Shown here one piece after another: positions 8,138 to 15,262 of a DNA stretch of 64,000 nucleotides. This stretch comes from REEB85 sp018971455. Lineage in GTDB: Bacteria > Pseudomonadota > Alphaproteobacteria > Acetobacterales > Acetobacteraceae. How positions within the stretch are numbered: position 1 is the first letter of the stretch; every line of letters starts with the position of its first letter. The notes beneath the pieces were generated by a model that saw only the letters and a program-made list of their open reading frames with translations, was not told where the DNA came from and did not search any database. The DNA lies in contig JAGWNT010000003.1 in the NCBI GenBank assembly GCA_028871195.1, forward strand, positions 1 through 64,000, written 5' to 3'. The translations under genes were made by a program, and so were the position numbers.

Positions 8138-8974
8138 ATGCGCCGCCGCACAGCCGGGCGGCGCGCCGCCCCCGCCTGCCTGCTCGGCGTGCTGCTGTTG
8201 GCCGCCTGCCAGGCGCCGCCGGACCTGGCCGCGCGCGTGCCGCCCTTCACCCGCCTGCCCTACGCCCCCTTCGCGCGCGCCGATGCGGTGGCGATCGCGC
8301 TGCGCGAGTGGCGGCTTTGGGGCGCGCCGGTGGATGACGCCCCGCCCGACGAGACGGCGCCACCCCCCGCCCCGGAAAGCAAGCCCGAGCGCCAGGCCGG
8401 GCTGTGGCAGCGGGTCGGCGAATACTGGTGGATCGGGCAGAACCCGGATCAGCCGGAGGCCGCCTGGACCGGCAAGCACGATGCCGACGGGCACGTGTTT
8501 CCGGCCAGCCAGGACGAGGATTTCGCCTGGTCGGCGGCCTTCATCAGCTACGTCATGCGCATCGCGGGCGCCGGGCCGCATTTCCCCTACGCGCCGGCGC
8601 ACGCGACCTACATCGACGTGGCCCGCGCGGTGTCGCTGGGCACCGCGGCGGGCGGCGCGCAGGGGTGGTGGGTGTCCGCCGCCGCGCCGGATGCCGTGGC
8701 GCCGCGTCCCGGCGACCTGATCTGCGTTGGCCGCCATGCCGCCGCCCGCCTGCGCTTCGCCGATCTGCCGGTCGCGCGTTTCCCGGCCCATTGCGACATC
8801 GTGGTGGCCGCCGAGCCGGGGCAGCTCACCGTCATCGGCGGCAATGTCGATGACGCGGTGACGGAGAAGCACGTGCCGACCACGCCGGACGGGCGCCTCG
8901 CACCGCCCGGCGGCGACCCGCTCGACACCCGCTATCCCTGGATGGTGGTCATCCAGGTCGCCTATCAGCAGTGA
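8138..8974 (+). CDS. DUF2272 domain lipoprotein
   Basis: A 278-residue exported protein. The N-terminus is a lipoprotein signal: Arg-rich n-region, hydrophobic ACLLGVLLLAAC, with the lipobox cysteine inside LLAAC. After a Pro-rich linker (about 65-85) comes a DUF2272 domain with VGEYWWIG, DFAWSAAFISYVMR, RPGDLICVGR, HCDIVVA and VIGGNVDDAVT, a layout resembling NlpC/P60-like (CHAP-related) folds. I therefore infer a periplasmic, possibly peptidoglycan-associated role, without proof of activity. It follows the DedA gene by 4 nt. Its stop abuts the stop of the convergent gene at 8975. Confidence 0.8.
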   Translation: MRRRTAGRRAAPACLLGVLLLAACQAPPDLAARVPPFTRLPYAPFARADAVAIALREWRLWGAPVDDAPPDETAPPPAPESKPERQAGLWQRVGEYWWIGQNPDQPEAAWTGKHDADGHVFPASQDEDFAWSAAFISYVMRIAGAGPHFPYAPAHATYIDVARAVSLGTAAGGAQGWWVSAAAPDAVAPRPGDLICVGRHAAARLRFADLPVARFPAHCDIVVAAEPGQLTVIGGNVDDAVTEKHVPTTPDGRLAPPGGDPLDTRYPWMVVIQVAYQQ

Positions 8975-9769
8975 TCACGCCGTCTTCGGGTCGAGCGCCT
9001 GGGCGGCGCGGCGGGGCACGGCGAGGCGGCGGGCGATCAGCGCCATGGCGGCCGTGTCCACGAAATCCGAGACGGCGGTGAAGGCCGTGACGATCACCAC
9101 CGCCGCGGGATGGGACAGCACGGCGGCCTGGCCGGTCAGCGTGGTGCCGCCGAGCACCATCAGCGTGCCGACCAGCGCCAGCAGCGGCAGATAGACCAGC
9201 AGCCGCACCCACAGGATCGGCCAAACCGCCCCGGCGGAATAGGCGAAGGCGGGTTCGAACGGGTTCTTGCGCGTGCCGGCGGCGGCCAGTGCCGGGGTGA
9301 TCGCCAGCCGCAGGGTCAGCCACAGCACGACGAGCTTGCCGAGGCCGGCGGCGGCCAGCATGCCGAGCGAGGCGATGCGGCTGACCCGCGGGGCGAATTG
9401 CAGCGCGGCCGAGACCGGCACGCCGCCCAGGGCGGTGATGAGCGAGAGCAGGAACAGCACCAGCAGCACGCGGCGCACCCGCACGTCGATCGGCAGGTAG
9501 CCGCGCGTCTTCTCGCCCAGCACGACGAAGCGGTTGAACACCGCCCAGATCGGGGCGAGCAGCAGCAGCGCCGGCAGCGTGCCCGCCCAGGAGAGGAGCT
9601 GCGGAAGAATCCAGCCCTGGAGCCCGAGCAATGGCAGCCCCCAGGTGGCCAGCGCGGCGCCGGCGCCATAGATGACGGCGGCGGCGAGCGCGAGCCGGCC
9701 GCGCGTGCGGACAAACCGCCAGGTGACGATGCCGGCATCCTGCACCGTCTCGAAGACCGGAACCATCAT
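8975..9769 (-). CDS. Polytopic membrane protein, unknown function
   Basis: A 264-residue protein with about six hydrophobic segments and no soluble domain. Hydrophobic stretches lie around residues 25-45, 55-75, 100-120, 130-160, 190-215 and 220-245. No transport or catalytic motif is recognisable. The layout resembles Yip1-like or uncharacterised alphaproteobacterial membrane proteins. It is convergent and directly adjacent (0 nt) to the DUF2272 gene, and lies 10 nt upstream of nothing larger than the rhodanese gene's stop, which it follows on the same strand, so rhodanese and this gene may be co-transcribed. Confidence 0.6.
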   Translation of the reverse strand: MMVPVFETVQDAGIVTWRFVRTRGRLALAAAVIYGAGAALATWGLPLLGLQGWILPQLLSWAGTLPALLLLAPIWAVFNRFVVLGEKTRGYLPIDVRVRRVLLVLFLLSLITALGGVPVSAALQFAPRVSRIASLGMLAAAGLGKLVVLWLTLRLAITPALAAAGTRKNPFEPAFAYSAGAVWPILWVRLLVYLPLLALVGTLMVLGGTTLTGQAAVLSHPAAVVIVTAFTAVSDFVDTAAMALIARRLAVPRRAAQALDPKTA

Positions 9770-9779
9770 CGCCGCGCGC

Positions 9780-10190
9780 TCAGCGCTGCCGCCAGGGCAG
9801 GCCCTCGGCCTTCCATCCGCTGACGCGGCCGCGATGGCCCTGCCCGTCCGGCGGCCCTTCGAAGCCGTGCTCGATATTGTAGGAATGCGGGAACCCGGCC
9901 GCCTGCGCGGCCGCCGCCGCGGCCAGGCTGCGCACCCCGCTGCGGCAGAGAAAATAGATCGGCTGCGAAGGGGTGAGGCCCGCCTGTTTCAGCTGCGCCA
10001 CGAAATCGCCATTGACCTGCATGGCGGGGAAGATCTGCCAGGCGATGAGGACGGGCTGCTTGTCGAGCGCCGAGAGATCGGTGAGCCCGACATAGCTCCA
10101 TTCCGCATCGGTGCGCACATCGACCAGCTGGGCGGCCGGGTCGGTGGCCAGCGCATTCCAGACCTGCTGTACGGGAATATTCTCGACCAT
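9780..10190 (-). CDS. Rhodanese-like domain protein (sulfurtransferase)
   Basis: A single-domain rhodanese of 136 residues. It has VDVRTDAEWSYVG near the N-terminus (CH2A-like) and the active-site loop FLCRSGVRSLAAA with the persulfide-forming cysteine. The C-terminus EHGFEGPPDGQGHRG...GWKAEGLPWRQ is typical of small bacterial rhodaneses. The ATG at 10190 is chosen because upstream in-frame codons run into the divergent cysteine-synthase gene. Divergence from cysteine synthase (79-nt gap) suggests a sulfur-metabolism theme, though the physiological sulfur donor cannot be told. Confidence 0.85.
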   Translation of the reverse strand: MVENIPVQQVWNALATDPAAQLVDVRTDAEWSYVGLTDLSALDKQPVLIAWQIFPAMQVNGDFVAQLKQAGLTPSQPIYFLCRSGVRSLAAAAAAQAAGFPHSYNIEHGFEGPPDGQGHRGRVSGWKAEGLPWRQR

Positions 10191-10269
10191 GGGCGATCTC
10201 CGGAAGATGATGAAGCCATTCGCATGCCCCGCACGCGGGTTCAACCGGGAAGAAGCCAGAGACATCGCC

Positions 10270-11286
10270 ATGGACATCGCCCCCCACCTCACCGTGGCCC
10301 CGCCGGTCGCCGCCGATCTTGCGGCCGCCATCGGCAACACGCCGCTGATCCGCCTGCGCCGCGCCTCGGAGGCGACGGGCTGCACCATCCTCGGCAAGGC
10401 GGAGTTCATGAACCCCGGCGGCTCGGTGAAGGACCGCGCGGGGCTGGCCATCATCCAGGACGCCGAGGCGCGCGGCACGCTCAAGCCCGGCGGCACCATC
10501 GTCGAAGGCACGGCGGGCAACACCGGCATCGGCATCACGCTCGTGGCCAATGCGCGCGGCTATCGCAGCGTCATCGTCATGCCGGAGACGCAGAGCCGGG
10601 AGAAGATCGAGTTCCTGCGCATGATCGGCGCCGATCTGCGCCTGGTGCCGGCCAAGCCCTTCAAGGATCCCGGCAACTACGTCCATGTCTCGCGCCGCCT
10701 CGCCGAGGAGATGGGCGCGGTATGGGCCAACCAGTTCGACAACCTGGCCAATCGCGAGGGGCATCGGCGCACCACCGGTCAGGAGATCTGGCACCAGACC
10801 GGCGGGCAGATCGACGCCTTCACCTGCTCCTGCGGCTCGGGCGGCACGCTGGCCGGGGTGGCGATGGCGCTCAAGCTGCGCAAGCCCGGCGTGCGCATCG
10901 TCCTTGCCGACCCCGAGGGCAGCGGCCTCTACGGCTGGGTGAAGAGCAACGACCTCACCGTCTCGGGCAGCTCGATCACCGAGGGCATCGGCCAGTCGCG
11001 CGTGCCGGGCAATCTGGAGGGCGCGCCGATCGACGACGCGGTGCGCATCCAGGACGCCGAGGCGCTGGAACAGGTGTTCGACCTGCTGATCCATGAGGGA
11101 CTGTCGGTCGGCGGCTCGGCCGGCATCAATGTCGCCGCCGCCATCCGGGTCGCGCGCGAAATGGGGCCGGGGCACACCATCGCCACCATCCTGTGCGACG
11201 GCGGCGCGCGCTATCAGTCCAAGCTGTTCAACCCGGAGTTCCTGCGCGGCAAGGGCCTGCCGACACCGCCCTGGATGGCGGCATGA
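10270..11286 (+). CDS. Cysteine synthase (O-acetylserine sulfhydrylase family)
   Basis: PLP enzyme of fold type II making cysteine from O-acetylserine and sulfide. The 338-residue product starts with the family signature IGNTPLIRL, has the PLP lysine K54 in NPGGSVKDRAG, the substrate loop EGTAGNTGIG (Ala where many CysK have Ser in TSGNTG), TCSCGSGGTLAGV and, near the end, EGLSVGGSAGINVAAA. Start 10270 gives a normal N-terminus; earlier in-frame ATGs at 10189 and around 10207-10224 would add a non-conserved leader. It overlaps the next gene by 4 nt (ATGA). CysK versus a related beta-synthase cannot be separated by eye. Confidence 0.85.
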   Translation: MDIAPHLTVAPPVAADLAAAIGNTPLIRLRRASEATGCTILGKAEFMNPGGSVKDRAGLAIIQDAEARGTLKPGGTIVEGTAGNTGIGITLVANARGYRSVIVMPETQSREKIEFLRMIGADLRLVPAKPFKDPGNYVHVSRRLAEEMGAVWANQFDNLANREGHRRTTGQEIWHQTGGQIDAFTCSCGSGGTLAGVAMALKLRKPGVRIVLADPEGSGLYGWVKSNDLTVSGSSITEGIGQSRVPGNLEGAPIDDAVRIQDAEALEQVFDLLIHEGLSVGGSAGINVAAAIRVAREMGPGHTIATILCDGGARYQSKLFNPEFLRGKGLPTPPWMAA

Positions 11287-11666
11287 GCCAGCTCACCGAT
11301 GAGGCGGCCGAGGCCGGCCTCGCCTCTTTCATGGCGACGTTCGGCCGCGTGCCGGAGCAGTTCCAGCTGCTCCACCGGCACGCGCCCGGCGCCTTCGCCG
11401 GCTACGGGCTGATGCGCCACGCGCTGATGCAGGACCGCCCGGCGGCGGCGCTCGACCTCAAGACCAAGGAGCTGATCTTCGCCCTGCTGGACACGCTGGC
11501 CGGCAATGCCAAGGGCGCGCAGAGCCACGCCAAGGCGGCGATGGCGCTGGGGCTGAGCGTGCCGGAACTGGCCGAGGGGCTGGTGCAGGTCATCATGGTG
11601 GGCGGCATCACCACCTGGAACCTGGTCGGCGCGGACGTGCTGCGTAGCTGTGCCGAGACGCCGTAA
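11283..11666 (+). CDS. Carboxymuconolactone decarboxylase/AhpD-fold protein lacking the redox cysteines
   Basis: A 127-residue all-helical protein of the CMD/AhpD family: ALDLKTKELIFALLDTLAG, then GNAKGAQSHAKAAMALGLSVPELAEGL, and VIMVGGITTWNL. In AhpD-type peroxidase partners the helix before the histidine carries CxxC; here the positions are filled by Ala/Gly/Gln/Ser and only the histidine (QSH) remains, so a thiol-redox role is unlikely. The ATG overlaps the stop of the cysteine synthase gene (ATGA), indicating translational coupling. The substrate is unknown. Confidence 0.8.
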   Translation: MSQLTDEAAEAGLASFMATFGRVPEQFQLLHRHAPGAFAGYGLMRHALMQDRPAAALDLKTKELIFALLDTLAGNAKGAQSHAKAAMALGLSVPELAEGLVQVIMVGGITTWNLVGADVLRSCAETP

Positions 11667-11684
11667 CCCGACCTGGCCGTCCGC

Positions 11685-12626
11685 CTATCGCAGGCGCGCC
11701 ACGCCCCCGCCCGCGCTGCCCAGCAGCCGCCTCACCCCCGCCCATTGCTGGGCGAGGTAGCTGCCCGTCGCCATCGCCTCCTCGGCCGTCGGGTCGCCGG
11801 TGGCCACGAAGTCGGCGGAGAAATCGGCGGTGCCGAACAGCATGTCCCACCAGGGCAGGATGGCGCCGTAATTGATGCTCTTCATGCCCGCCGCGGTGAC
11901 GCCGTGATGGGCGCGGTGGAAACGCGGCGAGACCAGCAGCCGCTCGCCGAGCCAGCCGAAGGAGAGGCGCACATTGGCGTGCGACAGGCTCTCCAGGAAG
12001 CGCTGCACCAGCACCAGCAGCGGGAACTGCATCGGCGGAATGCCGATCAGCAGAGCGATGGCGGTGAACCAGACGAACGCGATGATATCGTCGAGCAGGT
12101 GGTTGCGGTCATCGGACCAGAAGGTCATCTGCCGTTGCGCATGGTGCAGCGCGTGCAGGCCGTACCACCAGTTGAAGACATGGCTCAGCCGGTGGCGCCA
12201 ATAGTCGAAGAAATCGAGGATGATGACGTAGGCGATGAAGGTCGCCACCGGCCGGCCGAGCAGGAACGGAAACAATCCCTCCAGCGTCGGCGGCACGTAG
12301 CCGTGATCGGTCATCCAGCCGTTCAACGAGACCTGGAGGTTGTAGAACAGCACGAAGGTCACCAGCGGCAGCAGGCCGACGCGCGAGATCAGCGTGTAGA
12401 GCACGTCCACCAGCACGGCGCGGCCATCCTCCCAGCGCTCCACCGGGCGCCAGCGCTCCAGCGGCAGGCAGACGGCAAAGGTGATGATGACCTGCGCCAG
12501 GCCATAGACGGCAAACAGCGCCCAGCCGAAGGAGATATCCTCCCAGCGCATCAGCCCGAGCGCGTAGAGCGCCGGCAGCATCACCTGCTCCTGCAACCAG
12601 CCGGCAGCGAGGTCGATGGGCGACAC
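11685..12626 (-). CDS. Sterol desaturase/fatty acid hydroxylase family di-iron membrane protein
   Basis: A 313-residue integral membrane oxygenase. The eight-histidine di-iron pattern is clear: HRLSH (about 147-151), HALHH (about 160-164) and HRAHHGV (about 240-246), set among at least four hydrophobic segments. Members hydroxylate or desaturate lipids or isoprenoids; the bacterial substrate cannot be predicted. The start is GTG at 12626, two bases after the stop of the beta-propeller gene, so the two are co-transcribed on the minus strand. The C-terminal 50 residues beyond the last His box are non-conserved. Confidence 0.88.
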   Translation of the reverse strand: MSPIDLAAGWLQEQVMLPALYALGLMRWEDISFGWALFAVYGLAQVIITFAVCLPLERWRPVERWEDGRAVLVDVLYTLISRVGLLPLVTFVLFYNLQVSLNGWMTDHGYVPPTLEGLFPFLLGRPVATFIAYVIILDFFDYWRHRLSHVFNWWYGLHALHHAQRQMTFWSDDRNHLLDDIIAFVWFTAIALLIGIPPMQFPLLVLVQRFLESLSHANVRLSFGWLGERLLVSPRFHRAHHGVTAAGMKSINYGAILPWWDMLFGTADFSADFVATGDPTAEEAMATGSYLAQQWAGVRRLLGSAGGGVARLR

Positions 12627-12628
12627 GT

Positions 12629-13576
12629 CTATTTCACCGTGGCGGCCGCGTTGAGGAAGATGCCGTGCGGCGAGCGGCCGACCTCGATGGTGCGGACATC
12701 GCCGGTGGCGGGGTTGAGCACGGCGACGCGATGGGCGAAGCGCATGGTGAACCAGATATGGCCGTCCGGCGCGAAGACCAGATCATCCGGCCCGCCGGGC
12801 AGCTTGTAGCTGCGCACCTCCTTGAGCGTGCGCGCATCGAGCGCGACCGCGGTGCTGTCCACCCGGTTGTTGACGTAGATCAGCTTGCCGTCCGGCGAGG
12901 GGAACAATTGGTGGGCGCCGCGCCCGGTGACGATGCGCCGCGTGACGCGCCCGTTCGCCGGATCGACGACGACGACATCATTCCCGCCCATCAGCGCCAC
13001 CAGCACGCTGCCATCGTGCCACAGCACGCCGGCCGGGGCGCTGCCGATATGCGCCTTCCAGCGGATCTTCATGCTGCGCAGATCGATCGCCACCAGCGAG
13101 TCGGTGCCCTGGAGGGAGATGAAGACGGTGGCCGAATCGGGCGTGAAGGCCATGTGGCTCGGCATCGAGGCGATGTCGAAGCGTTTGACGAGATGGTAGT
13201 CGTGGCCGTCATAGATATCGACCTGGGCGCGCGCCAGACCGTTCACCACGAGGTATCTGGCATCCGGGCTGAAGCCGAGCTGGTAGGGGTCGGAGATGGT
13301 CATCCGCCGGCGGACGACGAAGGTGCTGGGATCGAGGTCGAGGATCTGGTTGCCCACCGTGTCGCCCACCAGCAGGTCCCGCCCGTCCGGCGTCAGCATC
13401 ACGTGGTGCGGCTCGCGCAGCACCGGAATTCGGCGGACCTCCTTCTCGCTGCTCATGTCGATGACGCTAAGCGAGGCGCTGCGCGAGTTCATCACCAGCA
13501 CCCCGCCGGCGGCGCGGGCGTGGCCGGCGGCGAGAAGGGCGGAAAAGGCGATCAGCCAGGCTGGAAGGCGGCGCAT
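12629..13576 (-). CDS. Exported YncE-like seven-bladed beta-propeller protein
   Basis: A 315-residue protein starting with a Sec signal peptide (MRRLPAWLIAFSALLAAGHARA). The rest is built of repeated 40-45 residue blades of the YncE/lactonase type: SLSVIDMSSEKEVRRIPV, HHVMLTPDGRDLLVGD, HMAFTPDSATVFISLQG, HQLFPSPDGKLIYVNN and DDLVFAPDGHIWFT. Predicted to sit in the periplasm, probably as a binding or scaffold protein. A longer in-frame start 57 nt upstream would place 19 polar residues before the signal peptide, so the ATG at 13576 is preferred. It is followed immediately by the sterol-desaturase family gene. Confidence 0.82.
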   Translation of the reverse strand: MRRLPAWLIAFSALLAAGHARAAGGVLVMNSRSASLSVIDMSSEKEVRRIPVLREPHHVMLTPDGRDLLVGDTVGNQILDLDPSTFVVRRRMTISDPYQLGFSPDARYLVVNGLARAQVDIYDGHDYHLVKRFDIASMPSHMAFTPDSATVFISLQGTDSLVAIDLRSMKIRWKAHIGSAPAGVLWHDGSVLVALMGGNDVVVVDPANGRVTRRIVTGRGAHQLFPSPDGKLIYVNNRVDSTAVALDARTLKEVRSYKLPGGPDDLVFAPDGHIWFTMRFAHRVAVLNPATGDVRTIEVGRSPHGIFLNAAATVK

Positions 13577-13650
13577 GAAACCCTCACGGTCGCGCCCAGT
13601 GTCGTTCCGCCAAGCGCGCATGTTTTCAATCATCTCGACCGCGATCTTCT

Positions 13651-13666
13651 AGCACCAACTCGGCCG
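13651..13666. promoter_or_regulatory. Candidate NtrC binding site upstream of the urea operon
   Basis: AGCACCAACTCGGCCG resembles the enteric NtrC site TGCACCAACATGGTGC: the left half (GCACCAAC) is intact and GG is kept on the right, but the right half is degenerate. It lies about 150 bp upstream of the sigma-54 element, a normal enhancer distance. Only one site is convincing, so this is tentative. The surrounding 13577-13888 gap (312 nt) otherwise holds the promoter and leader of urtA and the upstream region of the beta-propeller gene. Confidence 0.4.
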
Positions 13667-13803
13667 GCGGCGCGAATCCCCATCGGCCTTGCGCCATCGC
13701 CTGACGTCGTTCATTTGCGCAATTTTACGCCATGTCAGCCGCCGGACGGACAAAATCTCGGCATATTCTCCCGCAATGGGCCGCTTCTGCCTGCGTTATC
13801 GGC

Positions 13804-13819
13804 TGGCACGTCCATTGCT
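13804..13819 (+). promoter_or_regulatory. Sigma-54 (-24/-12) promoter of the urt-ure operon
   Basis: TGGCACGTCCATTGCT is an exact match to the RpoN consensus TGGCACG-N4-TTGCW, with the invariant GG (13805-13806) and GC (13817-13818) 10 bases apart. Transcription should start near 13830, giving a leader of about 60 nt before urtA, whose Shine-Dalgarno GAGGGA lies just before 13889. RpoN control fits a urea uptake and urease operon under NtrC. Confidence 0.85.
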
Positions 13820-13888
13820 TACCAAAATTTCAGGTTCGCGCCCCCGGGCGGCGGCCTGCGCATGACAAGAAGATCGAGGGAAGCAATT

Positions 13889-15193
13889 ATGGCATCTGTC
13901 CGCAGCTGGCTCCGCGGTGTCGGCCTGGTGGCCGCCACCGCCGCGGCGATCCTGGGGGGTGCCTCCGGCCCCGCCCGGGCGCAAGACGTGATCAAGATCG
14001 GCATTCTGCATTCGCTCTCGGGCACCATGGCCATCAGCGAGACGACGCTGAAGGATGTCATGCTGATGCTGATCGACCAGCAGAACAAGAAGGGCGGCCT
14101 GCTCGGCAAGAAGCTGGTGCCCGTGGTGGTCGATCCGGCCTCCAACTGGCCGCTCTTCGCCGAAAAGGCGCGCGAGCTCATTTCGGTGGACAAGGTGGCC
14201 GTGGTGTTCGGCTGCTGGACCAGCGTGTCGCGCAAATCCGTGCTGCCGGTCTTCGAGGAGCTCAACAGCATCCTCTTCTACCCGGTGCAGTACGAAGGCG
14301 AGGAGAGCAGCCGCAACGTCTTCTACACCGGCGCGGCACCCAACCAGCAGGCCATTCCGGCGGTCGATTACCTGATGACCAAGGAGAAGGTGAAGCGCTG
14401 GGTGCTGGCCGGCACCGACTACGTCTATCCGCGCACCACCAACAAGATTCTCGAAGCCTACCTCAAGGCCAAGGGCGTGGCGGCTGACGACATCATGGTC
14501 AACTACACGCCGTTTGGCCAGAGCGACTGGCAGAGCATCGTGGCGCAGATCAAGAAATTCGGCAGCGAGGGCAAGAAGACCGCCGTGGTCTCTACCATCA
14601 ATGGCGACGCCAACGTGCCCTTCTACAAGGAGCTGGCCAACCAGGGCATCAAGGCAACCGACATTCCGGTGATGGCGTTCAGCGTCGGCGAGGAAGAGCT
14701 CGCCGGTCTCGACACCAAGCCGCTGGTCGGCCATCTCGCCGCCTGGAACTACTTCGAGAGCGTCAACACGCCCGCCAACAAGGCGTTCATCAAGGAGTGG
14801 CATGCCTGGACGAAGAAGCCGTCCCGCACCACCAACGACCCGATGGAGGCCAGCTATATCGGCTTCAACATGTGGGTGAAGGCGGTGCAGAAGGCCGGCA
14901 CGACGGACAGCAACGCGGTGATCGACGCGATGATCGGGGTCGCCGTTCCCAACCTCACCGGCGGGATCGCGACGATGATGCCGAACCATCACATCACCAA
15001 GCCGGTGCTGATCGGCGAGATCAAGGGCAACGGCCAGTTCAACACCGTCTACGAGACCCCGGGCACCGTGGTGGCGCAGGAATGGTCGCCCTATCTCGAA
15101 GGCTCGCGCGACCTGATCGCCGATTGGCGCAAGCCGCTCTCCTGCGGCAACTTCAACGTCAAGACCGGCAAATGCGGCGGCGCCTCCAAGTAA
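13889..15193 (+). CDS. urtA: Urea ABC transporter, periplasmic substrate-binding protein
   Basis: Binds urea in the periplasm for the UrtBCDE importer. The 434-residue protein has a Sec signal peptide ending ARA-QDV (about residue 31), then the Leu/Ile/Val-type periplasmic binding fold with IKIGILHSLSGTMAISE, VFGCWTSVSRKSVLPVFEE, LFYPVQYEGEE and TDYVYPRTTN, all characteristic of UrtA. The ATG at 13889 has a GAGGGAAG Shine-Dalgarno. A long upstream in-frame extension exists but would precede the signal peptide and include the promoter. First gene of the urt-ure operon; a 69-nt gap containing a strong hairpin separates it from urtB. Confidence 0.96.
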   Translation: MASVRSWLRGVGLVAATAAAILGGASGPARAQDVIKIGILHSLSGTMAISETTLKDVMLMLIDQQNKKGGLLGKKLVPVVVDPASNWPLFAEKARELISVDKVAVVFGCWTSVSRKSVLPVFEELNSILFYPVQYEGEESSRNVFYTGAAPNQQAIPAVDYLMTKEKVKRWVLAGTDYVYPRTTNKILEAYLKAKGVAADDIMVNYTPFGQSDWQSIVAQIKKFGSEGKKTAVVSTINGDANVPFYKELANQGIKATDIPVMAFSVGEEELAGLDTKPLVGHLAAWNYFESVNTPANKAFIKEWHAWTKKPSRTTNDPMEASYIGFNMWVKAVQKAGTTDSNAVIDAMIGVAVPNLTGGIATMMPNHHITKPVLIGEIKGNGQFNTVYETPGTVVAQEWSPYLEGSRDLIADWRKPLSCGNFNVKTGKCGGASK

Positions 15194-15213
15194 CCGGCGC
15201 GACGGACTGAGCC

Positions 15214-15244
15214 GGCAGGGGCGGGTCGCCCGCCCGCCCCTGCC
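15214..15244 (+). terminator. Perfect 12-bp hairpin between urtA and urtB (attenuator or mRNA stabiliser)
   Basis: GGCAGGGGCGGG (15214-15225) pairs exactly with CCCGCCCCTGCC (15233-15244) around a 7-nt loop. The following sequence is TTCTCCCC, not a T tract, so termination would be partial at most. Such hairpins after binding-protein genes often raise the ratio of binding protein to permease by stopping some transcripts or protecting the 3' end of the first cistron. Confidence 0.65.
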
Positions 15245-15262
15245 TTCTCCCCTGGGGGATGC

